From positions 51,654 through 98,936 of the forward strand of contig QKYT01000233.1 of the NCBI GenBank assembly GCA_003550305.1: DNA of 47,283 nt. The letters are read 5' to 3'. The position numbers and the translations under genes were made by a program. Shown in pieces: positions 1 to 11,666 of the stretch. A model generated the notes under the pieces. That model ran no database searches, had not been told where the DNA came from, and saw nothing but the letters and a program-made list of their open reading frames with translations. The stretch's first letter is position 1. The number at the start of each line of letters is the position of its first letter. The DNA comes from Glomus cerebriforme (lineage: Eukaryota > Glomeromycota > Glomeromycetes > Glomerales > Glomeraceae).

Positions 1-290
1 TTTTTTTTTTATTTCATTCATTCTTTCTTTTTGTGTACTTCTTTTTTTTCATCATTTTCTTTAGGATGCTTTATAAAGGATAAAAAACAAAAAAAAACGC
101 GTATTTACTTTTACTATATTAACGCGTATTGTTATTTTTTTATTGTGTTTAATTAAAATCCTATAAATAAATAAATAATTTCTATAAGTAAAATTTATTA
201 TCCGGACCTATTTTCCGAGGTTGTTACAAATAAGACATGTAACAGGATGTTACAATTAAATTTATCCTTATTTTAATTCTAATTCTCCTA

Positions 291-480
291 GTGATGAAAT
301 AATACCAACAGATTGGTAGAAGATTCATGCCATTGAGTATCCAAAATTATCAAGAATGGCACAGGATTATTTATCTATAATGCCAACATCTGTTCCTTGT
401 GAACAATTTTTTTCAATATTAACAATATTAGTTTGTAGGGATTTAATTAGTTTATATCAAATTCGGTTATATATTATATT
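291..480 (+). pseudogene. hAT transposase C-terminal (dimerization) fragment
   Basis: The plus strand reads as the C-terminal dimerization region of hAT-family transposases. A segment like HAIEYPKLSRMAQDYLSI is followed by the SVPCEQFFS-type block that marks these enzymes. The frame is broken by a TAG just after TDW, and nothing upstream in the window supplies the catalytic part, so this is a short dead remnant. Family assignment rests on motif recognition; the length, about 60 codons, is far below a full transposase. Confidence 0.7.
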
Positions 481-599
481 AAGATTATTAATAAAAATAT
501 ATTAAATATTAACTAATATTAGTATTTTATTGCTAGTAAATTTTATCTTTAAATAAATAATAATAAAATAATCGTAATAATGGTAAAAATATTTCATAT

Positions 600-885
600 T
601 CATATTGTGGTCTTTTAAAGACCAACAGTCCTAAAAAAGACTGACAGTCTTATTGATGTACATGAAGACCATTTAGGACCATAAGAGTTTGCGGTCTTTT
701 CGGTCCAGACTTTTCGGTCTTAAGACTGAGAGGACCATACTGTAAGTCCCGAGACTGAGTGACCATCCTTATGATCAGGTGTTTATTAACAGTCAAGACG
801 GTCAGTCTGATCATTTGACATTTCGGCGTAACCTGTCAGACGTGCTAAACTGCGGCTAATGAGATTTATTGTCTCGTGTGTAACT
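600..885. repeat. GGTC/GACC-rich patch (possible hAT subterminal repeats)
   Basis: This stretch is dense in short GGTCTT, AAGACC, GACTG and CAGTC words in both orientations, for example ggtcttttcggtccagact, unlike the flanking A/T-rich DNA. It lies between the hAT fragment and the start of the duplicated DUF4238 block. Clustered short repeats near element ends are typical of hAT subterminal binding sites, but I cannot delimit a terminal inverted repeat, so that reading is inference. Confidence 0.4.
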
Positions 886-2480
886 TTGCTCGGTCAAAAG
901 AATGCACCAACAGAATGCACACTCCTAGAAACCAATTCTTTTATACGATATAATGAGTCAATACCACCACTACATTCCAAGATTCCTTCTACGTAACTTT
1001 GCTATTGATAAATATATTTGAGAGTGATATAAAGCAGCAGGAAAAGAAAAGTCAGAAGAAAAAAAGAAAGGCTGAGCTTATCCAAACTTATGATAGAGAG
1101 AAAGATCAATTGGGTGTCTCTCCAATTAGTAGGACCTATGGATACCAAGATATGTATAAAGATCTTAATAATGAAGATGTGATGCACGTAGAAAACAAAC
1201 TATCTGAACTTGAAAGACAAGCATCAGAAACGATTCACAATATTGTGAGTGTATCTCAAACGAAAGATAAAATCGTTTTGATTAGGAAAGATCTCGAAGA
1301 TCTACGCAAGTTCCTCTTCATTATGAACTATCGAAATGGTCATCGATGGTCTCAGTTTACTAGCGAGAGATTTGATAGCGCCACTAGGTTGGAGGTAAAA
1401 AATTTTATGAAGCAGTACAATTTACAAAGACCTGAAGAAGTGTGGCTACAAAACATCCGTGAAATATTAGACACTCCACATTCAGAAGTCAAAGATAACC
1501 AGAAAATCTTTTCGATAGATAGGTATGACTACAAGCATCGAATGATGGAGTGTTTTCTCGTAATTTGGCAGGCTGGCGAAAATGACGAGTTTATAATAAC
1601 TAACAACGGATTTGGAATCTTCGAAGGAATAACTGGAATTGTGGTACCATTTCAATTTGTTTACCATTCATTTTACGTCATTTCTCCGAAGCTAGTGTTA
1701 GTCCTTTGCTTTGGTGCGTTCCGACAAGAAGTTGGAACCGACCGTTTATACGAACATTTTGGTGGTAAACGCTCAATGTTTGAAAACGTTCCTCATCCAG
1801 CAGCAATTACGAACTATGTTGGGCCCGTGAATACTTCTTGCAGAGAATCAAATAATGAAGAATTTAACGGAAACGACATATATGACTTGCATTCTCATTT
1901 ATTTAACAAGAATCTAAATAGCATGGGTCTCAAAACACAGTGGAACGATACATTTACCTTTCCCTTTGTCAAAATCAATTCGGCTACCGTTAATCTCGTA
2001 AACTTTTTCTTGCTCAATGAGGTTAACCCAGATCTAATTTTGACTTTCCTTTCCCGTCCATACCTCTATAAGACAATTGTCAAATACCATAAAGTAAAGA
2101 ACGTCGGTGTAAAACATGACTTCTCGAATTTGAAAAAGAATTTGTTCATGGCATTGAACAGAACTCACAAGGATGACTTGCATCTCCGGAAAAACATTCC
2201 GGCCGGGCATCAAACATGTAATTGGAATGTCCGCGAGACGAATTCAGGGTCTAAATTGTGAGGTCTAGCATAATGACTTACAACACAAACTAGTGAGCTA
2301 CTGGTATATTCAGATACAAAACACAATGTTACTTGCAACAGATTTTCCATTCACAGAAACACAAATGTTTAGTTTCTATTTTATATATTAGCATATTGTA
2401 TATTTTTAAATATGATTTTTTTAATAAATGTAATATATTATTTATTATTTATTTTATGATATTAAATTTGATTAACTTTG
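884..2480 (+). repeat. Segmental duplication, copy A (inverted relative to 31150-32790)
   Basis: From the upstream flank (ctttgct...aaaagaatgcacca) through the whole DUF4238 reading frame and about 200 bases beyond its stop (ttttatgatattaaattt), this block matches the reverse complement of 31150-32790. Differences are scattered substitutions plus small indels. Promoter and 3' flank were copied with the gene, so this is DNA-level duplication, not retrocopying. The two copies lie about 29 kb apart in inverted orientation. Confidence 0.85.
953..2261 (+). pseudogene. DUF4238-family protein, frameshifted copy
   Basis: The ATG at 953 opens the same N-terminus as the intact copy (MSQYHHYIPRFLLRNF, the conserved start of DUF4238 proteins), but the frame ends at the TGA at 1019-1021. 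Compared with the gene at 31350-32705, 8 bp are missing around 1015, which shifts the frame. Downstream the original frame stays open for over 400 codons to the TGA at 2259-2261, with the family's WQAGENDEF-like and SFYVISPKLVLVL segments preserved. It also lacks about 11 residues of the Lys-rich linker and 2 residues near GITGIV. The long open frame after the break suggests recent inactivation, or use of an internal in-frame ATG in the MYKDLNNEDV region. The function of the family is unknown. Confidence 0.75.
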
Positions 2481-3109
2481 AGTGGTCAATTTTATCTGTT
2501 ATAAATTTTAAAAATCGACAAATCATGTGATTAATATTAATTCCGGCCTAGATAAAGATTTATGAGTAACATGCTTTAGGGGCCGAAATTGGAAGGCATG
2601 TATACTGTACATGTAAATGAAAACAAGTTAGTTTTAGAAATTTACTAAAATATGAAATAACTTGATGTTGAAACTTGCATTAAGTTGGCCATAGGGCTTA
2701 TATTACATGTAAAATGTACAATTTTAATGCAAAATAAAGCTTTGTTTCTTTTATTGCTTTACATATCGATAGAAATTAATAAGATTTAACAATTATTTTA
2801 AAAAAATTACAAATCCATAGCAGAAAGCTCAAGATGTATTATTCACTATTGTTTATTTTTTTTCCTTATGATTTTCATTAAAAAATTTGAAAAGATATTC
2901 TTTGATAAAAGAATATCGGCAATGACATTTTTGATTTTTCCAGATTTAAATGAGATGTTTGAATCAGTAATTTTGCATTTATCAGTTATTAGGGAATGAT
3001 CATTCAATATACTTACTTTTTCAACTTGACCAATTGAATCTTTAGTAGACTTCTCAACCCAATCAATGAATATACTCAATCTATAATGGATTCATTAAGA
3101 GAATTGAAT

Positions 3110-3330
3110 TCCAAGCTCTTAACTTAGAAAGGAGAACGCATAGCTAAGAGCAGAATTGAGGAGTTGGAGAGAAATAGGGTAGATATGATACTGATGTTGA
3201 GAATGCCCATCACCAGAAATTTTTTCACCCCATGTGACTGCAATTTTGGCCCGAATTAACCGGTCCGAATTATTATAAAAAATCTCCACCATCGAAAAAA
3301 ACAATTATATTTTCTTCAAAATCTCATTAT
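3110..3330 (+). pseudogene. Relic of a coiled-coil protein gene
   Basis: On the plus strand, two different frames together give AEL/IEELERN-type heptad sequence (for example KSRIEELERNRVD, then DVENAHHQKF). This resembles the repetitive Glu/Lys-rich coiled-coil proteins common in Rhizophagus genomes. Frameshifts and stops interrupt it within 200 bases, so at most it is a decayed fragment. The assignment is by eye on low-complexity sequence and could be chance. Confidence 0.3.
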
Positions 3331-4307
3331 CACATACAATTAGGTTGCTATTATTCCTAAAAAAAAATCATTAATTAATTATTAGCATTATATAATTTCT
3401 AATAATTCAATAAACGAAAGTAAATGTATTTACCTTATAATATATAAAATTCATAAATTCTTCATAAAAAATATATACAAAATATCATTTATAAAGAATA
3501 ATTAAAAAGAAATTATTAGAGAAATAGTGTTATGAAATTTATTTTTGTGATACAATATTTTAGTTGTTCGTATAATTAAGCGGTTATAATTCTGACCGTA
3601 ATCTGTAATTTCACGTGACTTTTTTCCCGGCCGGAATTACGGCATTAAGTGTGACGTTAGGAATTAAGGGTATGACAAATAATGCGTGACAAATATACCA
3701 AAAACCAGAATACTTTATGAAAATGAAAAGTGAATGGTGTGACTCGGGGGTGACAATATTTTACTATGATCACGTGAAAGTGAAATTTTTGTTGGTGAAT
3801 ATCCAGACTGGACCTGGACCATTAACTGTGTCAGTTGGACATAGTCCAGTGATTGCGGCTAACCTTTAAAGAATTGTTATTATAATAATCCAAATATAAA
3901 CAAACAGATGTACTATGTAATGTGAACAAATATTCTTAAGACTATTTTATGGACTTAATTCAAGGCAAATTTATTATACTACGGGTCGCATTTTTATTTT
4001 TATTTAATGTGAGTGCAAGCATTAGCCCGCTCAAATTAAATGATTCCTACTCAATTATTAGAAGAATGTAACTGCGGGTCGCATAAAATAAAAATATCAA
4101 TCATTCTGTCACATGATCAATAAATGTTAAATTATCACAAATAAAAAAAGTCTATTTGCTATTAACAATTAAAAATTCAAAGTTACCATTTTTGTTATTA
4201 TAATCTTTAGCCAAATTAAACAAGAATCCGTCATTCCCGACATTCCGTTTCCATGTTTTTCCTTTCCGAATGTCCATATGTTTTTAAAAAGGATATTTTA
4301 GGAAATT

Positions 4308-4619
4308 ATGGAATATTTTATCCGAAGGTGGTTATTTTCTAGCATTTGTAACATTGGTACAAATGTTCTAACGTATAAACCAATTGGTCCTGTGAAATTT
4401 TATTTTTATAATATTGTGATCATCCATCCTCTCAGAATAAATGATCATTTGTCATTAGAAAGCGAAATTCAGGTTTGTTTTTGCATCCGGAAAGGCCGTT
4501 CCGCGACAGGTCACTTCCGTACTGAGTATTTACAAGTTAATCTGTTGATTCCGGAGGGTTGCCGTAAAAAATCAAGTAGTTTACAGCAGGCATTTGTTGA
4601 GTTTCTGCAACTTTTTTAA
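4308..4619 (+). CDS. Uncharacterised 103-aa ORF (doubtful)
   Basis: An ATG-initiated frame of 103 codons contains a Cys- and Arg-containing middle (CFCIRKGRSATGHFR) and ends QAFVEFLQLF. I recognise no domain, signal peptide or membrane segment. The flanks carry no paralogue in the window and no clear splice sites. It is longer than most chance frames in DNA this A/T-rich, which is the only argument for it; it may be an exon of a larger gene or noise. Confidence 0.2.
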   Translation: MEYFIRRWLFSSICNIGTNVLTYKPIGPVKFYFYNIVIIHPLRINDHLSLESEIQVCFCIRKGRSATGHFRTEYLQVNLLIPEGCRKKSSSLQQAFVEFLQLF

Positions 4620-5523
4620 CGAGTTTGTTATTATTGGTGTAGATCTTACACTATGGTCAGTGGAGTATCTATTGGTCCACGGATCATTATCGGTTTTACA
4701 GGATCAGTGCTACGGTACATAACACAATATGATGTAATCAAATTTAAAAATCTCGGTATTCAAATTTCAAATACACCGAATATTGTATACCAAATATTTA
4801 TATTGTAAGATGTTTTTTATGAAACTTTTTTTTTCTTTAATCCGATTTTTTAATTGATAAATAAAAAAGTTACACAACACAAATGAAATAAAAAGTTTCG
4901 GAAGTTTAACCGGTAAGAATTGAGACTGCGCGTTATATCATATTTCTTAATGTAAAATCGCGTATTATATTATTATGAGCTTTATTTTAGGATTTATCTA
5001 TGAATCATTCCGATTAAATGAAGGGATACCCAAGATTCATAACGAACTTTTTCAGATAGTACTGTATATCAAATAAATCACAACAAAAGATACTGTACTA
5101 AAATCTAATCTTTTATCATCGATGATAATTCTTTTATTCATTACATTATATCGTTTTTATATTCGATATTTTACAGAGAAATTCTGTTACAAGTACAATT
5201 CCATTCCTAATTTACATCAATTTGCCAATCTTTTGTGAGAAAAAAATGGAGATATGTGTATTTAAGAACACTGATTATATCGACTTATCAAGAACAGATT
5301 TATTATAATAAGTAGTAGTGGTAGTATTGCGGGAAAAAGTACACACACCACTAAACAAAAGGTCATTTGTGAAGTCAATTCAATTGTAATGTTCATTGTC
5401 TGAAAATTTTCATTAAACTCAGAAAAAAGTAATAATTTAAAAAGTTAATATTTATTCATGACATTGCACAGTAAAAAATTTACAATATCTTTTCATTATT
5501 TTACATTTGTATAAATGAAATTA

Positions 5524-6519
5524 TTATTGTTTAACTAAACAAGTTAATAAGAATGCAGTATCAAAATAATTTGCATGAGTAATTATTGATAAATTTGGTA
5601 CTTGAGAATTACTACAACTTTTATCTTCTGGTGTAGGACATTCGACAATATTCTTTTCCCTATAATTTAATATATGTTAATACCAAATCTTAAAATAAAT
5701 AAATAATATATTTATAAAAATTACTTACGGATCAACCCAGAATTCAGGACCATATTGATCATATTCAAAAAGTTGAGGAGGTATATGAGGTATAATATCA
5801 TTTCGATTCACAACTCTAAAGAATTTAAAACCAGTACTTTGCACAAAATCAGCAAAATCTTTATTACCAGTACGTGGTTCACCATAAGTATAGGTAATAA
5901 GATTAGAAGGATTTAAACCAGGAGTATCAATTAAATCTAAAGTTTGAAAAACTGCTAATGAACCACCTAAAGAATGACCAGTTGAAATAACTTTATAATC
6001 AGGATGTTGTTTAACTAAATCTTTTAATAAACTAGTAATTTCATTTCTAGTATCATTATATATAGCGAGGAAACCAGAATGTACTTTAGCATTTTTAAAT
6101 TTTGGATTATCAAATGAAGTTTGATTAAATTGTGTATCAGAGATAAAACTTTGTACATCAGCTGTACCTCTATAACCAACCACTATAGCCTTTTCTTTAT
6201 CATTTATTGCTATGAAACCATTATTATCTCTTGGTACAGAATGTGAAAAGAATTTTACAAGACGAGTTCCAGCAGTTTCTCCTAAACAAGCCTCACCACA
6301 ATTCCAATCAGTTACATTACAATAAGCAGCGCTAGCATATTTTACCCATAATTTAAATTCTCGAATATCAGATTCGGATACTGGAATTTGAGTATTTCGA
6401 CGAATCGGAGAAGCCTCACTAACCTCACTAACCATAATAGTCAACAATAATGAAGTTATGAGACCAATGAAAATACGATTGATAAGAGGAATGATGATGA
6501 TATTACTTTTATAAGACAT
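5524..6519 (-). CDS. Secreted class-3 lipase (alpha/beta hydrolase)
   Basis: The gene has two exons, 6519-5729 and 5659-5524, separated by a 69-bp GTAAGT...ATAG intron, giving 308 aa. Residues 1-36 look like a signal peptide (hydrophobic FIGLITSLLLTIMV, then small residues near 36). The nucleophile motif GHSLGG is at 181-186, with Ser183. By analogy with Rhizomucor-type lipases, Asp241 in RNDIIPHIPP and His292 in ITHANYFD complete the triad. The RGT at 117-119 fits the oxyanion loop. The catalytic His lies in exon 2, so the unspliced frame would encode a dead enzyme, which supports the intron. It should hydrolyse acylglycerols or similar esters outside the cell; the exact substrate is unknown. 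It diverges from the RING-LRR gene at 8150. Confidence 0.92.
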
Positions 6520-8149
6520 CCTTTTAATTTGGGGATACTATGTCAAACAGTATAAAATTTGATATTCAGTTTTAAGGGAGGGAGATCAATATTTTCAAAG
6601 AAAACTTTATTATTGGTTAGTTGACTTGGTGAGAAAAAAAAAGCACAGCTTTTTTTGTTAAAGAATGTGGGAGAAGAAAATTTATGATGTAAAGATGATT
6701 CATTTTTTTTTTGAATTCAGTGGTTGATTTTATAGTGAAAAAAAACCATTTTTTTTTTGTCGAATAAATATCTTGTTTATCTTGTGAAATTATTGAATTC
6801 CATTGTTATCGCGAAAATAAAGTGTTTCCACAATCCGAGGAAATTCGTTTCGAAAGTAATTGTTTTGTGGAAAAAAAATAATTGAGGGTTCACATGTAAA
6901 CACGATTTTTAGTTTTATGGATATTTGAAAGATTTAGATGGAAAACAAAATATACAATTTAAATTTCTGCAATTGATTATTATTTATGTATTTAAGTTAC
7001 ACGAAATAGAGAATTTTTTGAATTTTGAAACTGCGGGAATGGTATCTCATTTAGGATTATAAAAAAAAAAGAAGACACTTATAATTATGGTAAAATTCTT
7101 TAAATGTGAGAGAAATTAAGGCAAACTCCGTGTTTCGGTTTTAAATGCGGCGCAGTACATATTGCGGTTAGTCACACCGCATATTATAAAATATATATTT
7201 GATTGCCTTTGTTAAATATATCGAGTAAATTTTAATCTTATTATTTTTTCAATTTTCATTATAATAAAAACAAAAAATAAAAAAAGAATACACAAACCTT
7301 TCATTAATAGATAATTTTATCCACGTTTTTTAATCAAAAATCCCTTAATTGTAATTATTAAAACTTCTTGTGGCGATTCACGTGAAATTTGAATCGAATA
7401 AAGAAATATCATAATGATCATTCGTAATGTCAGTCAAATGACAATGGATATCTTGGCGGTGTTTTTCTTGAATAGGGTTTTGATTGGCACAATGAAACAT
7501 AAAAAAAAAAAAAAAAAAAAAAGTATAAATTTTATTTACATACATTAGCCAAGAAGGAATCATATATTATTTGCATACTGTATATTAAAGTGCGTTACAC
7601 AAAATAAATTATCTTCGGTAGTACAATTATCCGTTTAATTTAACTTATTAATCGGAGTATTTAACTGTTAATGATACTGTATATAAGAAATCATATATGT
7701 TATATATGTATTTTATTTTTTTTTTACGTAATACCGATGTTTATACCGCCAACTTAATTTCGGAATAGTGACCTTTTTTGGCGAATAAAAATATAAAAAT
7801 ATAAATATCCACCTTCTTAAAAAATTTTTTTCTTCTCACCTAAAATAATTTTTTTAAACTTTTTTTTTTTTCAATAAATCCTACTTTCCCTCTTTTTTTA
7901 TTATTAATATTTTATTTTATTATTTTTTTTTTTTAAAAAAAAAAATCTGTACCTTAAAATATAAAAAAGGCTTTTTTTTTTTCACTTGTTAAGCCACTCT
8001 TGATAATATACTTGCCAGGTGCTAGTTTTAACTAAATATAGTTCATCAATTCTATAAAAAAAAAACATAACGTATTAGAATTTTTTTTTAAAAAAAAATT
8101 CTTTTTTTCTTCAATTTTTTTTTTTAAAAAAAAATTTTCCCACGAAAAT
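6520..8149. promoter_or_regulatory. Intergenic region between divergent lipase and RING-LRR genes
   Basis: No supported gene lies in these 1.6 kb. The sequence holds many A or T homopolymers, including a run of about 20 A at 7500 and T-rich/A-rich tracts just upstream of the ATG at 8150. A CACGTG E-box occurs near 7380. Promoters of both flanking genes must lie here, but I cannot place a TATA box or start site with confidence. Confidence 0.5.
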
Positions 8150-10140
8150 ATGTCACGACCAAAACGACCTTCGATTGTAAATGTTACAAAAGAAGAATTT
8201 AAATATATTGATCCGGATTTGATTGATGAGGATTTATTTTGTCCAATTTGTCATGATGTATTTGATACAGTAAAAAAGACAAGAAGATGTAAACATTTAT
8301 TTTGTTATGCTTGTATATTACAAGCATTAGCTCAAAATAAATCTTGTCCGATTTGTAGAACTCATTGTACTGAAAATGATTTACAATCTTCCACAAAAGT
8401 ACAAACCGAATTAGATCAATTATCAATTTATTGTAATTATTCTCCTGGTTGTGATTGGAAAGGTACTAGAAGAGATTTAAATTTTCATTTAAGAGTAAGT
8501 TTCTTTTTAAAAAAAAAAGTTGAAAGTCGAATAAAATAAAAAAAAAATTCTTTTATCTAATATTTATTTATTTCTTTATTTTTGTTTTATCACAGTTCGA
8601 ATGTCAATATGTTCCTGTAAATTGTAATGAACATGAAAATCATCCGGATTGTAAGGTGGTTTTACAACGTAAAGATATTGATAGACATAGAGAAGTATGT
8701 GAATATAAAATGATTAGTTGTCCTCTAAAATGTAAAGGAAAATTTTATGAAATGAAAGTTCTTGAGGTAAGTAAAAAAAAAAAAAAAAAAAATTTTTTTT
8801 TTGAATTTTTTTTTTAAATAACGATCTTACTCCTTTTGTTTTTTTTTTAGTTGCATGTATCAGAAGAATGTATTAATCGACCGGTATCATGTCCAACTTG
8901 TAATCAACCTTTATTATATCATGAATTACAAGGACATGATTTTGTTTGTTTAAAGAAAATTATAAGTTGTCCTCATAAAAATATTTTAGGAAGTTTTGGA
9001 GGTTGTCCAGAAGAATTTGAAAGAAAAGATTTATATGAACATTTAAAATCTTGTAAAATTGAACCATTTAAAGAAGCATTTAGAGGAATAAATATGCAAA
9101 TGATGACTTTAGAAAGAAAAATTGAATTATTACAAAGATCATATAAAGAAGAATTGGATAAATTATCAACATTAAAATTACATGCGGAGGATGTTTCAAC
9201 TCCTGATCAAGTTAGAACTATTTTAAAATATAATCCTGCTATAAGATCTTTACATTTACTTGAATTTCAACCTGGTATAAGATGGCAATGTTTAACTGAA
9301 GTTTTACAAACAAATGATATTATAACAACTATATCATTAAAAGGAAGTGAAATTGAAAGAGTTGGAGCTGTATTATTAGCAAAAGCATTAAAACATAACA
9401 ATTATATTCATACTTTAATACTTTCTGATAATAATATTGGTGATCAAGGAATTGGTTATTTATCAAAATCTTTAGAAATTAATAAAACTATTAAACAGAT
9501 TGATTTAGCAGGAAATAATCTTGGTGATAAAGGAATGGAATTATTATGTAGAGCTTTAGAATTAAATAGTTCTATTGAAATTATTGATTTATCATGGAAT
9601 AATTTTAGAACAAAAGGTATTGAATTTTTATCAAAAGTTATTGAAAGAACAAGATGTAAAATTCATACTTTAAATATAAGTAATAACGATATTGGGTATA
9701 AAGGTATAGAAAATTTAGCAAAAGGTCTTGAATTTAATAGTTCTATAATATCATTAAATCTTGAACATACTAAAGTTGGTAATAAAGGTGTAGAATATTT
9801 ATCAATGTCTTTGGAAAAAAATGTTACTTTAGAAAAATTAATTTTGGCCGATAATCATATTGATGATAGAGGTATAGAATTATTATCAGATGCTATATCA
9901 GTTAATCAAACTTTACATACTTTGGATTTAGAAAATAATTCGATCAGTGATATTGGTACCGATTTAATAATTAAATCAATGAATAAGAGTGCCTTTGTCG
10001 CTTTTTCTAGTGGTAATAATTCTGGATTTGGTAATATGATTAGAACAATTTATTTAAGGAGAAATGCAATTACAAGGGAAGGTCTTAGAAATTCTATTAA
10101 AGGTATTAAATTTGTTAGAGTTGTTTCTGAACGTGAATGA
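8150..10140 (+). CDS. RING finger / TRAF-type zinc finger / leucine-rich repeat protein (putative E3 ubiquitin ligase)
   Basis: Three exons (8150-8494, 8596-8766, 8851-10140) join in frame to 601 aa; both introns start GTAAGT. Residues 31-69 form a complete C3HC4 RING (C31, C34, C47, H49, C52, C55, C66, C69). Residues about 95-240 carry repeated Cys/His spacings of TRAF-type zinc fingers. A predicted coiled coil spans about 252-282, and about 304-595 are ribonuclease-inhibitor-type LRRs with repeats such as LILSDNNIGDQGIGYLSKSL. The RING suggests ubiquitin transfer, the TRAF and coiled-coil parts oligomerization, and the LRRs target recognition. All that is from family knowledge; substrate and pathway are unknown. 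All zinc ligands of the RING are present. The 3' flank contains strong hairpins. Confidence 0.88.
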
Positions 10141-10158
10141 GGGAGAGAGAGAGAGATG

Positions 10159-10281
10159 GAGTTATTGGGTAAAAGGAGAAGAATATTATATCGATCGAAG
10201 ATCGATAATTCCCTCCATCCAATAACTTGACTATGCGGAGAATCAAAAAAAATATTTGATATCAAATTTTTCGTATAGTCA
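10159..10281. repeat. Nested inverted repeats in the 3' flank of the RING-LRR gene
   Basis: Immediately after the stop codon, AGTTATTGG (10160-10168) pairs with CCAATAACT (10219-10227) around a palindrome near atcgatcgaagatcgat. A second arm, TGACTATGCGG (10228-10238), pairs with the complementary sequence ending 10281 around the perfect palindrome ATTTGATATCAAAT (10253-10266). These would form two adjacent stem-loops in the 3' untranslated RNA. Function is unknown. Confidence 0.6.
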
Positions 10282-10703
10282 TATATTATATTATATTATA
10301 TTATATATTAGAAATTTTTTATTATAAATTGTTTATATTTATTTTTTTTTTATGTTTTTTTTATTAAATTATTATTTATTGTTGTTTACATGTAATGTAT
10401 ATATTTTTTACTTTTTTTTCACCTGTAAAAAAAAACAAACTTTTATTCTTTACATTCCTTTAAAAAAACAAAATGTTAATATATATATATATATTCTTGT
10501 AAATCGACGTATTCATTAATAAACATAATATAATATATTTTTTTTATAATATCAAAAAATATATCATTTTTATTATTATTTACGTTTAACATTTATAAAA
10601 ATAATATTCCCGTTCGTTCTATTTGTATACAATTTATATACAACTGATTTTGCTTAACTACATTTTCTATGCGCGTCACGTTATACAACCAAATTTAGAC
10701 AGA

Positions 10704-10738
<35 letters not shown>

Positions 10739-11666
10739 AATTTAACAAATAAAAAAAAAAAAAGGAAAAAAAGAAAAAAAAAAGTTAGTTTAAATAATAA
10801 AAAGATATATATATATATATTTTTGAACTTCAAACTTGCTTTAGAACGAAACTTATAAGGAAGACTAAGGAGAATAGAAAAAACGTTTAGGTAGAAAAAA
10901 GTTCATACGAAGAAGTAACATATTTAAATATTTCATCACAAGATTATCGGAGAATGAAGACTTTACCATTTGGAATACAAAAGTCTTCATCTGGAAAATT
11001 ATCATTAGGGAAAAGAATCGTGCGTAGATAGGTTATCTTATATAATTTGCGATCCCAACAAAAAAAAAGATTGATATATTTGGCAGGTCTGCATAATTTT
11101 TTAATAAGTTCAGCTGTTACTTAGACTTTTATGTAAGCTACTTACTTATATGATTATGTATTTATATTTTCTTTGTTTCGTAAACCAGTCTTATAATTCT
11201 TGCTCACAATTAACAATAACCTGTATACCTGTATATTCATGTTATTAGAAGGTTTTAAAAAAATTTACACTAATTACGTCGAAGCATTTCTCAATTTTTG
11301 TCATTAAAGATCGCCAGACACTTTATCCCTCAAATCTCCGGTTAAACTTTGCTTACATAACATATATATATGAACTTAACTTCTGATATTTTCTAAAACA
11401 ATTGCTAAAATTTATTATTGTTTGTTATTACAAAAATTTGCGAATTATATTGTACACTAAATATACATTACTAGAATCTTGTTATTAAAAATTGTAGCTA
11501 ATAAAAGTAATGAACATTCTATTTTTTTTTTTATTGATACAAATAGCAAAATATTTCGTGCAAAATTTCTTCCCCTCCTTTCTCTTATTCATCCAATGGC
11601 AAATTAAATCCTGCCTAATAAATCGTCTTTGAGAGTAGGTAATATTTCTTATCCGGTATATTTGAT
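10282..11666. other. Intergenic region between convergent RING-LRR and HMG genes
   Basis: This stretch contains A/T microsatellites (for example around 10480 and 10807), a poly-T/poly-A junction near 10700 and no supported reading frame. A short minus frame at 11485-11670 overlaps the end of the HMG gene and looks accidental. Confidence 0.5.

Larger units (their letters stand above)
2481..5523. other. Gene-poor, A/T-rich stretch
   Basis: I find no gene I can support here beyond two weak candidates listed separately (3110-3330 and 4308-4619). Around 3970-4100 there is a short direct repeat, gggtcgcat followed by A/T-rich sequence, at about 3984 and 4075. CACGTG E-box palindromes occur at about 3614 and 3773, and a CCGGCCGG palindrome at about 3628. 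The 3' end of the lipase gene closes the region. Confidence 0.5.

Noticed and set aside
2846..3079. 77-aa minus frame
   Set aside because: No recognisable domain, no supporting exons; it contains a GTAAGT that could make it an exon, but no partner could be found.
7378..7563. 61-aa minus frame in the lipase/RING intergenic region
   Set aside because: Dominated by a poly-A homopolymer coding for Phe; accidental.
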